Source: Selenomonas sp. | Lineage (GTDB): Bacteria; Bacillota; Negativicutes; Selenomonadales; Selenomonadaceae | NCBI GenBank assembly: GCA_015265235.1 | Contig: JABZYJ010000064.1 | Location: 1 to 10,944, forward strand | Direction of reading: 5' to 3' | DNA: 10,944 bases | Part shown: positions 1 to 7,185 of the stretch, piece after piece | Layout of the letters: every line of letters begins with the position of its first letter | How positions within the stretch are numbered: the stretch's first letter is position 1 | The notes under the pieces: generated by a model | What the model was told of the DNA's origin: nothing | The model's input: the letters and a program-made list of their open reading frames with translations, nothing else | The model's database searches: none | Translations under genes and position numbers: made by a program

Positions 1-642
1 CTCCCGCAGCTGATCCTCGCGTGGCAGATGCGCCGCGAGCTGGCGCTCCGTCATCGGCGTGAGAATATCGGCAGGTGCGACGGCATTCACGCGCACACCG
101 TCACAGGCTGTCTCGCGGGCGAGTGAGCGCGTTAGTGCAACGACAGCGCCCTTCGTCGCCGCATACGCTGCACAAAAATAATTTCCATGCAGCCCTGCGT
201 CTGAAGCGATATTCACGATATTTCCACGCGCCCGCCGCAAATGGGGCAATGCCGCCTGTGACAGATGGATCGTCCCCTTGATGTTCGTATCAAGCAGAGC
301 GTCGAGCTCCTCCTCCGAAAGTGCATCCAGCGCGCCCTCGTGGTAGATGCCTGCGGCATTGACGAGAACGTCTAGCGTACCATAGCAGCGGATTGCCTCC
401 GCAACAACGCGGCCGCAGTCGGTCAGAGACCGTACATCGCCGGCACAGAAGAGCACACGCCCTGTGGCAGAGAGCTGCTCCTCCGCGCCCTTGCCCCGCA
501 TCTGGTCACGCCCCATGAGCACAACACGCGCGCCGCTCGACAAAAACATCGCCGCCGCCGCGAACCCGATGCCCGAGGTACCGCCTGAGATCAGTACGGA
601 TTTTCCCGCGAATGCATCCGGTGCAAAGATCGTTTTGCTCAT
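1..642 (-). CDS. SDR-family NAD(P)-dependent oxidoreductase (3' end beyond window)
   Basis: Classical short-chain dehydrogenase/reductase; 214 codons are visible from an ATG at 642, and the C-terminus lies beyond the left edge. The N-terminus carries the Rossmann cofactor motif SGGTSGIG (about residues 19-26), followed by VVLMGRD after the second strand; the Arg there hints at NADP(H) preference. NAAG follows in the expected place, then the catalytic Ser in NIASDAG and the Tyr/Lys pair in YAATK, with VNAVAPADI after it. All catalytic elements are therefore present. The substrate cannot be told from sequence. The upstream bases GTGGGGCGGAT form only a modest ribosome binding site. The gene begins 18 bases past the T-run of the hup terminator with no promoter I can recognise, so it may depend on terminator read-through or on an unrecognised promoter. 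Confidence 0.9.
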   Translation of the reverse strand, partial: MSKTIFAPDAFAGKSVLISGGTSGIGFAAAAMFLSSGARVVLMGRDQMRGKGAEEQLSATGRVLFCAGDVRSLTDCGRVVAEAIRCYGTLDVLVNAAGIYHEGALDALSEEELDALLDTNIKGTIHLSQAALPHLRRARGNIVNIASDAGLHGNYFCAAYAATKGAVVALTRSLARETACDGVRVNAVAPADILTPMTERQLAAHLPREDQLRE

Positions 643-660
643 ATCCGCCCCACAACGCAG

Positions 661-689
661 AAAAACCGGACTCCCGTCGGAAGTCCGGT
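661..689 (-). terminator. Rho-independent terminator of hup
   Basis: On the minus strand an 8-bp perfect stem (ACCGGACT at 689-682 pairing with AGTCCGGT at 672-665) closes a 9-base loop and runs directly into five T residues (665-661), the first of which is the last base of the stem. It lies 13 bases after the hup stop codon. The plus-strand side of the hairpin has no T-run, so it should act only on minus-strand transcripts. Confidence 0.88.
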
Positions 690-701
690 CACACTGCAAA
701 A

Positions 702-974
702 TCAGTTCACAGCATCCTTCAGAGCCTTGCCGGCCTTGAACACAGGATTACGCGAAGCCGCGATCTCGATTTCCTTGCCCGTCTGGGGGTTGCGCCCCTT
801 GCGTGCCGCACGATCCTTCACCTCGAACGTGCCAAATCCGATCAGCTGAATCTTGTCACCCTCGGAAAGTGCGCCCTTGATCGTCTCAAAAACAGCATTG
901 ACTGCCTTCTCTGCGTCCTTCTTCGTGAGACTTGCCTGCTCTGCTACGTTTGCGACCAATTCCTGCTTGTTCAA
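702..974 (-). CDS. hup: HU-family DNA-binding protein
   Basis: Histone-like HU protein, 90 residues, the usual family length. It acts as a dimer that binds and bends DNA in the nucleoid. The N-terminal helical part (NKQELVANVAEQASLTKKDAEKAV), the conserved GFGTFEVKDRAAR segment and the arm RNPQTGKEIEIAASRNPVFKAG that enters the minor groove are all intact. I place the start at the TTG at 974: AAAGGAGG (990-983) sits 8 bases upstream and translation from there gives the standard M-N-K-Q-E-L start. An in-frame ATG at 1004 would add ten atypical residues and place this ribosome binding site inside the gene. The gene has its own promoter and terminator, so it is probably transcribed alone. A position after the mfd/YabN-like block is compatible with the HU gene location in other Firmicutes. 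Confidence 0.96.
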   Translation of the reverse strand: MNKQELVANVAEQASLTKKDAEKAVNAVFETIKGALSEGDKIQLIGFGTFEVKDRAARKGRNPQTGKEIEIAASRNPVFKAGKALKDAVN

Positions 975-982
975 AGTAGCAT

Positions 983-990
983 CCTCCTTT
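983..990 (-). promoter_or_regulatory. Ribosome binding site that fixes the hup TTG start
   Basis: AAAGGAGG on the minus strand with 8 bases to the TTG at 974. It lies downstream of the alternative in-frame ATG at 1004 and so argues strongly for the TTG start and a 90-residue protein. Confidence 0.85.
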
Positions 991-1042
991 AAGATATTTT
1001 CCATTTTCCTCGCGACCGCTTAGTGTCGCACTGACATGAGAG

Positions 1043-1071
1043 AATTTAACAGAATTACCCCGAAAAATCAA
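1043..1071 (-). promoter_or_regulatory. Sigma-A-type promoter of hup
   Basis: Minus strand: -35 TTGATT (1071-1066), a 17-base spacer, and -10 TAAATT (1048-1043) preceded by TGT, which makes an extended -10. T-rich sequence directly upstream of the -35 (about 1076-1099) resembles an UP element, in keeping with strong expression of an HU gene. This is pattern recognition only; no transcription start is known. Confidence 0.7.
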
Positions 1072-1143
1072 GGGGAAAAATTAAAAAAAGATGATTTTTC
1101 CCAAAAACTCCCGTTTTTTTTACGGATTTTCCCAAAAAGTCGG
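1063..1143. other. A/T-tract region upstream of hup with a direct repeat
   Basis: Eight A- or T-runs of four to eight bases have centres near 1065, 1078, 1086, 1097, 1105, 1118, 1129 and 1136, a mean spacing of about 10 bases, which predicts intrinsically curved DNA. Within it an imperfect direct repeat of about 19 bases occurs at 1093-1112 and 1125-1143 (shared core ATTTT(T)CCCAAAAA), 31-32 bases apart or about three helical turns. The second copy overlaps the end of the methylase gene. A weak CCGT/ACGG hairpin around a T-run (1111-1125) might serve as a terminator for the upstream gene but is unconvincing. Confidence 0.55.
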
Positions 1144-1815
1144 CATATAAGGGACAAAAATGGAGGTCAGATGATCCACGTCCTCCTGCCGATCGAGTGC
1201 GTAAAGTGGCATACGCCGCACGTCCTGTTCGGGCAGACTGAGGTGATGCAGATAGAGCACCTCCTGTGCATCGTCGCAGTGCTCCATTAGGAGCAGTTTG
1301 ACATCAGAGGCAATCGCACGCGAATAGATCTGCGTGATGATGCGGTCCTGCGTCGGCGCAGCACTGATCTGCGCCTCATTCAGTGCGTCGAGAATGGAGA
1401 GCCCGTTCACGGGATCGATGCCCGCCGCCGCAAAAAGCGGATCCAAAAAACTCATCCCGGACAGGATGTCGAGCAGTATCCCCTCGCGCTCTGCCGCAGG
1501 GCGCAGGAGCTGTACCGTGCGTTCCGCGACGTGCGGGCTTCCGGGAACGAGATAGAGGACAGGCCCCCTGCGGACACGCGCACAGAGATCCGCGACAATC
1601 GCGGCGTATAGCGCATCGAAGTCCCCCATCTCCTCATAGAGGGGATCGTATGTCTCATAGGCAATCTGCACATCATCCAGTGCCGATACACTCGGATGGA
1701 TGCGCGTGCGCAGCACGATCTGCTCCGCCTGCCCGATCTGCGTCCATGTCTCGCGCGTAATCAGTCCCGCGTCACCGGGGCCGAGCCCCGCAACGGTCAA
1801 TCGATAGTCATTCAT
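1120..1815 (-). CDS. Tetrapyrrole-methylase-fold protein, YabN-like N-terminal domain without MazG
   Basis: A 231-residue protein made of one SAM-binding tetrapyrrole (corrin/porphyrin) methylase domain. Landmarks in order: LTVAGLGPGDAGLIT near the N-terminus (glycine-rich GLGPG), VLRTRIHPSV, YETYDPLYEEMGDFDALY, LYLVPGSPHVAERTV, ILSGMSFLDPLFAAAGIDP and LLLMEHCDD, ending with HLTSIFVPYMP. This series matches the N-terminal half of YabN/MazG-type fusion proteins better than cobalamin enzymes such as CobI or CbiF. In Bacillus YabN (about 490 residues) a MazG NTP-pyrophosphohydrolase domain follows; here the frame stops at the expected domain border and A/T-rich non-coding sequence follows. The methylase domain's substrate is not established for this family. 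AGGAG lies 6 bases before the ATG, which overlaps the end of mfd by 8 bases, implying coupled translation. Confidence 0.85.
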   Translation of the reverse strand: MNDYRLTVAGLGPGDAGLITRETWTQIGQAEQIVLRTRIHPSVSALDDVQIAYETYDPLYEEMGDFDALYAAIVADLCARVRRGPVLYLVPGSPHVAERTVQLLRPAAEREGILLDILSGMSFLDPLFAAAGIDPVNGLSILDALNEAQISAAPTQDRIITQIYSRAIASDVKLLLMEHCDDAQEVLYLHHLSLPEQDVRRMPLYALDRQEDVDHLTSIFVPYMPTFWENP

Positions 1816-4800
1816 GCTGCTCTCCTGTGATCAGCTGCACAATCTCCAGCACCGTATCCAATACATTCCTGCATTCACGCGCCGAAAGGCGGATGCGATA
1901 ACCGCTCCCTTCGGGCAGAGGACCGACGCGCCGCCCAAAGGCGCGGTCGAGGCGCATGAGGGCCGGGAGCGGCAGCTTTTCATCCGCCGGCAAGGCGATA
2001 TCGAGCGCATTTTCCTTCAGCGCAATGCTCCGTGCATGAAAGGTCCGCGCCGCATTTTTGATGCGCGCGATATCGAGCAGAGCAAGGACGGGCGCTGTCG
2101 GCTCGCCGAACCGGTCGATCAGCTCATCGAGCAGTGCATCGAGATCCTCATCTGTCTGCACCGCCGCGATCTTCTGATAGACCTCGATCTTGTGCATGGC
2201 GTCCTCGATGTAGCCGCCATCCAGATACGCCTCCACGGGGAGATCGATGACGGTCTGCACGGGCGGCGGCGCAGGTTTCTCTCCTTTTTTTCGCGCCACA
2301 GCCTCCTCGAGCAGCTTCACATACATCTCAAAGCCGACGCCTGCGATATGCCCATGCTGCTGCGCACCGAGAAGGCTTCCCGCGCCGCGGATCTCGAGAT
2401 CACGCATCGCGATCTTAAAGCCCGAGCCAAGACGTGCAAACTCCTTCATCGCCTGCAGGCGCTTCTCCGCCGTTTCGCTGAGCACCTTATCACGCCGATA
2501 CGTGAAGTAGGCAAACGCCATCTTCGCCGAGCGGCCGACGCGTCCGCGCATCTGATAGAGCTGCGAGAGCCCAAAGCGGTCGGCATCGTAGATGATGATC
2601 GTATTCGCATTGGCGACATCGATGCCATTCTCGATGATGCTCGTCGCAAGCAGGATGTCATAATGTCCCTCGTAAAAGTCCATCATGACCTGCTCCAGAA
2701 TATCCTCGCTCATCTGTCCGTGCGCGGAGGCAATACGTGCCTGCGGCACAATCTGCAGCAGGTGCTCGCGCATCCGGTCGATGCTCTCCACGCGGTTATA
2801 GATAAAGTAGATCTGCCCGCCGCGCGACAGCTCACGCTCGATTGCGCCGCGCATCATGGCATCGCTGCTCTCCACCACGTAGGACTGCACAGGGAGGCGC
2901 TCGGCGGGCGGCGTCTCGATGACACTCATATCACGCGCCCCCGCGAGCGACATGTGCAGCGTGCGCGGAATCGGCGTCGCGGAGAGCGTCAGTACATCGA
3001 CGCCCGTCGCGAACTCCTTGATCTTTTCCTTCTGCGTCACGCCAAAACGCTGCTCCTCGTCCACGATGAGCAGGCCCAGCTTCTGAAATCGCACGCGCTT
3101 CCGATTGAGAATCGCATGTGTTCCGATGAGGATGTCCACTTGACCACGCGCCACATCGCGCAGCGTCGCCGCCTGTTCCCGCAGCGTGCGGAAACGGCAG
3201 ACAACGTCCACCTTCGGGGCGAAGTCCGCAAAACGCGCCGCAAAGGTCTGATAGTGCTGCTGGGCGAGAACTGTTGTCGGCACGAGCACGGCGACCTGAT
3301 AGCCGTCCATCGCCGCCTTGTACGCCGCGCGAATCGCAACCTCCGTCTTGCCGAAGCCTACATCACCGCAGAGCAGGCGATCCATCGGCTTTTCGCTCTC
3401 CATATCGTGCTTGATCTCGGCAATAGCGCGCAGCTGATCGTCCGTCTCCTGATACGGAAATGCCTCCTCGAACTCGCGCTGTCCCGCATCATCCGGTGAA
3501 AAGGCATGTCCCTTTGCCATGCGCCGCGCAGCGTAGAGCTCAATCAGATGGTCGGCGATATCCTCGACGGATTTCTGCGCCTTGGCTTGTGCGCGTGCCC
3601 AGTCCGCCGTACCCATGCGGTGCAGGCGCGGCGCAGCGCCTTCTGCCCCGATATACTTTTGCAGGAGACTGACCTGATCGGTCGGAACGAAGAGCTTGTC
3701 ATCCCCGCCGTACTGGATGTGCAGATAGTCGCGGTGAACACCGGCGACCTCGATGGTCTCCACGCCCAGATACTTCCCGATGCCGTGGGAGATGTGCACC
3801 ACGTAGTCGCCGGGCGCAATCTCGCGAAAGTGACGGATGCGCTCCCCCGCTGACGCCGTACGGCGCAGCCGTGCCTTATGTCGGCCGAAAATGTCCTGTT
3901 CGGTCAGGACGGCTGTGCGAGACGCGCTCAGCTCAAAGCCTGCACGCAGGGTGCCGGGTGAAATGGTAACGGCATGTTCGGCCGCTGCATCTGCGCCACG
4001 TGAGATAGCCGTCGGGAGCTTCCAGAGTGTGAGCATCTCGCGCATTCGCGCGGCCTGCTCCGCCCCGCCCGCTAGGATGAGGACACGCATCCCCTCTCCC
4101 AGATAGCGATGCAGCTCGCTCTCGAGGAGCGAAAACTGCCGCTGAAACGCCGTCATGGGCACCATCTGCACGCTGATGAGCGTCTGTGGCGTACACGTCG
4201 GGACAGCGCGATTCATGAGGGAGATGAACACCTCATGCCCCTCCGTACCGGCGGCGGTCATCTCTGCCCACGAGAAACACCGCGCCGCACGCACGGCATC
4301 CTCCCGTACGCCGTCCTCCAGCGCCGCCATCAGGCGCGACGGCTCGTCAAAGACACTTGTCCCGGCTGCGCCGAGATAGCTCAAAAAACAGGCCTCCCCA
4401 TTGTCGTCTGCGGCACGCAGAGGCATGATGGAGGCCGTTCCGATATTTTTGATGGAGCGCTTGGTCAGAGGATCGTACTCGCGCATGGAGTCGATCTCCG
4501 TATCGAAGAACTCCACACGGATGGGCGAGAGCGCATTGATGGGAAACACATCCACAATGCCGCCGCGCACGCTGAACTGCCCGACGTTCTCCACCTCCGG
4601 CACATGTTCGTAGCCGAGCGCCGACAGCCGCTCCATCAGCGTCTCACGCGGGAGCTCCTGCCCCAGACGCAGCGACAGTGCGGCACGGGAGAATTCCGCC
4701 GTGCTGAGCCCCTTCTGCGCCGCCGCACCGATGTCCGCCAGCACGATGATCGGCTCATGACGCAGGAGACGCGCCATGATGTTCATGCGCTGTGCCGAGC

Positions 4801-5101
4801 GCTCCAGCCCCTTCGCCGCACCGGGTGCAGCAAAGTCAATGCGGTCCAGCTCGGGCAGCTCATAGACATCCGCCTCGGGCAGGAGTGCCGTGAGATCCTC
4901 CTGCCACGCGCGCAGCGCATCCCGTCCCGCCGTCACAATGGCGAGCGGGCGCGGTGCTGTATCGTAGGCGGCGGCGACGGCGGCGTGCTTCAACGCCCCT
5001 GCGGCACCGTGCAGCATGGTCTGTGCTGCCGGCTGCGCAAATACCTCCGTCAACTGACGGAGAGCGGGATCATCCCGCAGAAGCGAAAAGAGTGTATTCA
5101 T
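1808..5101 (-). CDS. mfd: Transcription-repair coupling factor Mfd
   Basis: Superfamily 2 ATPase, 1097 residues, that displaces RNA polymerase stalled at DNA damage and recruits UvrA. Domains in order: UvrB-like N-terminal modules (about 1-330), the CarD-like polymerase-interaction domain around 430-500 (GDYVVHISHGIGKYLGV), helicase lobe 1 with Walker A GDVGFGKT (579-586) and DEEQ box (681-684), then SATPIPRTL. Lobe 2 contains the TSIIENGIDV and QMRGRVGRS motifs (near 850), and the translocation and C-terminal D7 domains follow. Nothing is broken. I start it at the ATG at 5101, giving MNTLFSLLRDD, rather than an in-frame ATG 34 codons upstream that lies inside pyrG and yields an atypical N-terminus. 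The start overlaps the pyrG stop as ATGA and has no recognisable Shine-Dalgarno sequence, so translation is probably coupled to pyrG. The 3' end overlaps the methylase gene by 8 bases. Confidence 0.97.
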   Translation of the reverse strand: MNTLFSLLRDDPALRQLTEVFAQPAAQTMLHGAAGALKHAAVAAAYDTAPRPLAIVTAGRDALRAWQEDLTALLPEADVYELPELDRIDFAAPGAAKGLERSAQRMNIMARLLRHEPIIVLADIGAAAQKGLSTAEFSRAALSLRLGQELPRETLMERLSALGYEHVPEVENVGQFSVRGGIVDVFPINALSPIRVEFFDTEIDSMREYDPLTKRSIKNIGTASIMPLRAADDNGEACFLSYLGAAGTSVFDEPSRLMAALEDGVREDAVRAARCFSWAEMTAAGTEGHEVFISLMNRAVPTCTPQTLISVQMVPMTAFQRQFSLLESELHRYLGEGMRVLILAGGAEQAARMREMLTLWKLPTAISRGADAAAEHAVTISPGTLRAGFELSASRTAVLTEQDIFGRHKARLRRTASAGERIRHFREIAPGDYVVHISHGIGKYLGVETIEVAGVHRDYLHIQYGGDDKLFVPTDQVSLLQKYIGAEGAAPRLHRMGTADWARAQAKAQKSVEDIADHLIELYAARRMAKGHAFSPDDAGQREFEEAFPYQETDDQLRAIAEIKHDMESEKPMDRLLCGDVGFGKTEVAIRAAYKAAMDGYQVAVLVPTTVLAQQHYQTFAARFADFAPKVDVVCRFRTLREQAATLRDVARGQVDILIGTHAILNRKRVRFQKLGLLIVDEEQRFGVTQKEKIKEFATGVDVLTLSATPIPRTLHMSLAGARDMSVIETPPAERLPVQSYVVESSDAMMRGAIERELSRGGQIYFIYNRVESIDRMREHLLQIVPQARIASAHGQMSEDILEQVMMDFYEGHYDILLATSIIENGIDVANANTIIIYDADRFGLSQLYQMRGRVGRSAKMAFAYFTYRRDKVLSETAEKRLQAMKEFARLGSGFKIAMRDLEIRGAGSLLGAQQHGHIAGVGFEMYVKLLEEAVARKKGEKPAPPPVQTVIDLPVEAYLDGGYIEDAMHKIEVYQKIAAVQTDEDLDALLDELIDRFGEPTAPVLALLDIARIKNAARTFHARSIALKENALDIALPADEKLPLPALMRLDRAFGRRVGPLPEGSGYRIRLSARECRNVLDTVLEIVQLITGEQHE

Positions 5102-6705
5102 TTGGATGCGGCAAGAGCCGCGCGGATAAAGCCGGCAAAGAGCGGATGCGGATGGTTCGGACGCGACTTTAGCTCCGGATGGAACTGCGAAGCGACGAAC
5201 CACGGATGATCCTCGATCTCCACGATCTCCACGAGCTGGTCATCGGGGCTTGTTCCTGCGATGCGCATCCCCTTTTCCTCCAACTGAGCGCGATAGGCAT
5301 TGTTGAACTCAAAGCGATGGCGGTGCCGCTCGCTGATCTCAGGCGTTCCATACGCCTCGCGCGAGAGCGAGTCCTCCGCGAGGACGCAGGGGTATGCACC
5401 CAGACGCATCGTACCGCCCTTCTCCTCCACGCCCTGCTGATCCTCCATCAGGGCAATGACGGGATGCGGTGTCTCGGGCACGAACTCCGTGCTGTGCGCA
5501 CCGGAAAGACCTGCCGCATGGCGCGCAAACTCGATCACGGCGCACTGCATGCCAAGGCAGAGCCCGAGGAATGGGATCTTGTTCTCGCGCGCATACTGAA
5601 TCGCGCGGATCTTTCCCTCAACGCCGCGGTCGCCAAAGCCGCCCGGTACGAGGATGCCCTTGCAGCCGACGAAGATCTCGTCGAGATCTGCGTTCGGATC
5701 CTCCAGTTCCTCCGCGTTGATCCATGCGATTTTCACCTGCGCATCGTTCTCGATGCCGCCGTGATTGAGCGCCTCCGTCACCGACATATAGGCATCGGGC
5801 AGCGCAACGTACTTGCCGACGACGGCGATTTTTACCTTCTTTGCGGGGTGATTGATCTTAAAGACCATCTTCCCCCATGCCTCCATGTTGGAGGGGTCAA
5901 AATCCATCGCCATTTTCTCGAGGACAATGCGGTCGAGGCCTTCCTGCTGCATCATCAGCGGCACTTCGTAGATCGTCGAGGCCGTGCGGTTCTCGATGAC
6001 CGCATCGGCGTCAACATCGCAGAAGAGCGCAATTTTCTCCTTCATCTCGCGCGGGATCGGCTGCTCCGTTCGGCAGACGAGAATGTCGGGTTGGATCCCG
6101 ATGGCGCGCAGCTCCTTGACGCTGTGCTGGGTCGGCTTCGTCTTGAGCTCCCCCGCCGCCGTGATGTAAGGAAGCAGTGTCACATGGATGTAGAGCGCAT
6201 CATTCTTTCCCACTTCCTTTTTGACTTGGCGGATCGCCTCAAGGAAGGGCAGGCTCTCGATATCGCCGACGGTACCGCCGATTTCCGTGATGACGACGTC
6301 GGCGTTATCCGCCTTTGCCACATCGTAGACACGCTGCTTGATCTCGTTTGTGATATGCGGAATGACCTGTACCGTCGAGCCGAGGTAGTCGCCGTGACGC
6401 TCCTTGTTCAGGACGGATGCATAGACCTTTCCCGTTGTGATGTTCGACCGCTTCGTCAGATTGATATCAATGAAGCGCTCATAGTGACCGAGATCGAGAT
6501 CCGTCTCCGCACCATCGTCAGTGACGAACACCTCACCGTGCTGATAGGGGCTCATCGTGCCGGGATCAATATTGATGTACGGATCGAACTTCTGAATCGT
6601 CACCTTGATGCCGCGGTTCTTGAGCAGCCGTCCGAGCGAAGCCGCCGTTATGCCCTTGCCGAGGGAAGAAACCACGCCGCCCGTGACGAATATATACTTT
6701 GCCAT
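5098..6705 (-). CDS. pyrG: CTP synthase (glutamine-hydrolysing)
   Basis: Makes CTP from UTP, ATP and glutamine, the last step of de novo pyrimidine nucleotide synthesis; cytosolic tetramer. Length is 535 residues, normal for the family. The N-terminal synthase domain begins KYIFVTGGVVSSLGKG with the P-loop near residues 9-18 and continues with FDPYINIDPGTMSPYQHGEVFVTDDGAETDLDLGHYERF-type sequence. The class I glutaminase domain has PGGFGDRG, the catalytic Cys383 in GLCLGMQ, and His509/Glu511 in FHPELKS, so the triad is complete. The ATG at 6705 has GGAGG 7 bases upstream. It follows rpoE by only 22 bases, the same neighbour as in Bacillus, but this gap leaves no room for the CTP-sensing attenuator known upstream of Bacillus pyrG. 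Its stop overlaps the mfd start by 4 bases. Confidence 0.98.
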   Translation of the reverse strand: MAKYIFVTGGVVSSLGKGITAASLGRLLKNRGIKVTIQKFDPYINIDPGTMSPYQHGEVFVTDDGAETDLDLGHYERFIDINLTKRSNITTGKVYASVLNKERHGDYLGSTVQVIPHITNEIKQRVYDVAKADNADVVITEIGGTVGDIESLPFLEAIRQVKKEVGKNDALYIHVTLLPYITAAGELKTKPTQHSVKELRAIGIQPDILVCRTEQPIPREMKEKIALFCDVDADAVIENRTASTIYEVPLMMQQEGLDRIVLEKMAMDFDPSNMEAWGKMVFKINHPAKKVKIAVVGKYVALPDAYMSVTEALNHGGIENDAQVKIAWINAEELEDPNADLDEIFVGCKGILVPGGFGDRGVEGKIRAIQYARENKIPFLGLCLGMQCAVIEFARHAAGLSGAHSTEFVPETPHPVIALMEDQQGVEEKGGTMRLGAYPCVLAEDSLSREAYGTPEISERHRHRFEFNNAYRAQLEEKGMRIAGTSPDDQLVEIVEIEDHPWFVASQFHPELKSRPNHPHPLFAGFIRAALAASK

Positions 6706-6727
6706 ATTATGCCTCCGCCGTATCCTA

Positions 6728-7057
6728 TCAGTTCTGAATGCTTTCGAGCTTCTTCTTGCGTGCTGCTTCCTTCGTAATCGCGGTCTTCGAGGTGCCGGAG
6801 GACGCGCGTGACGAGGAGCGCTTGACCTCGGGCGGCACCCACTCAGTCAGCCCCCAGCGGCTCTCGCCCTCGTAGTGGAAACGGCTGTCCATATTGATCA
6901 TCGTATAGATCTCCGAGATCGCCATGGCAAGCGACTGCACAGGACGATGCGTCGCCTCGATGACCTCGAGGATCAGATCCTTGTAGTGCATCGTCTCCCT
7001 CTTCTCTGCGAGGATATGATAGGCGGCGTCGACTTCCGACATCTGTGTATAATCCAT
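6728..7057 (-). CDS. rpoE: RNA polymerase delta subunit (RpoE), short form without acidic tail
   Basis: Small RNA polymerase accessory subunit, 109 residues. Residues 1-76 form the HARE-HTH domain (SEVDAAYHILAEKRETMHYKDL, then ISEIYTMINMDSRF and RWGLTEWVPP), closely matching the folded domain of Bacillus delta. In Bacillus a lysine-rich tract and then a long Asp/Glu-rich disordered tail follow. Here residues 78-109 contain nine Lys/Arg (KR, KEAARKKK) and only two Glu, and the gene then stops, so the acidic tail is missing; only 22 bases separate it from pyrG, leaving no room for a frameshifted tail. The ATG at 7057 is chosen for AAAGGAG 7 bases upstream; an in-frame ATG at 7087 has no such site and adds atypical residues. 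Cotranscription with pyrG is likely. How much of delta's polymerase-recycling function survives without the tail is unknown. Confidence 0.88.
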   Translation of the reverse strand: MDYTQMSEVDAAYHILAEKRETMHYKDLILEVIEATHRPVQSLAMAISEIYTMINMDSRFHYEGESRWGLTEWVPPEVKRSSSRASSGTSKTAITKEAARKKKLESIQN

Positions 7058-7185
7058 GGATAGGCTCCTTTCAATAGGACGTTGCATGATGGTTCACGGA
7101 TCCATTCAACACCATCATCTTGGTGTACTTTCCCGCACTCCGGCGGAACATCTGCACCAATCGGATGACTGTCTCCCGTGAGGCC
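7058..7185. other. argS-rpoE intergenic leader with two mutually exclusive hairpins
   Basis: This 128-base gap can fold two ways on the minus-strand RNA. One hairpin pairs ACACCA with TGGTGT around a 6-base loop (7126-7109). The other pairs ATGATGGT (7118-7111) with ACCATCAT (7093-7086) around a 17-base loop. They share 7111-7114, so only one can form at a time. No T-run follows either stem, so neither is an intrinsic terminator; the rpoE ribosome binding site lies about 20 bases beyond. I see no convincing promoter here. A 26-codon minus-strand frame (7151-7071) and a 31-codon plus-strand frame (7086-7181) are open but poorly supported. Confidence 0.4.

Noticed and set aside
1005..1119. A frameshifted or decayed MazG domain after the methylase domain
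   Set aside because: The region is A/T-tract-rich with a promoter, and translation of the minus strand gives nothing like MazG.
6706..6727. CTP-sensing attenuator upstream of pyrG as in Bacillus
   Set aside because: The gap to rpoE is 22 bases and contains only the ribosome binding site; there is no hairpin with a T-run.
7071..7151. Small minus-strand frame (26 codons, ATG at 7151) as a leader peptide before rpoE; also a 31-codon plus-strand frame at 7086-7181
   Set aside because: The minus-strand frame has no usable ribosome binding site, the plus-strand one only a weak AGGA, and both overlap the competing hairpins; neither can be supported as a gene.
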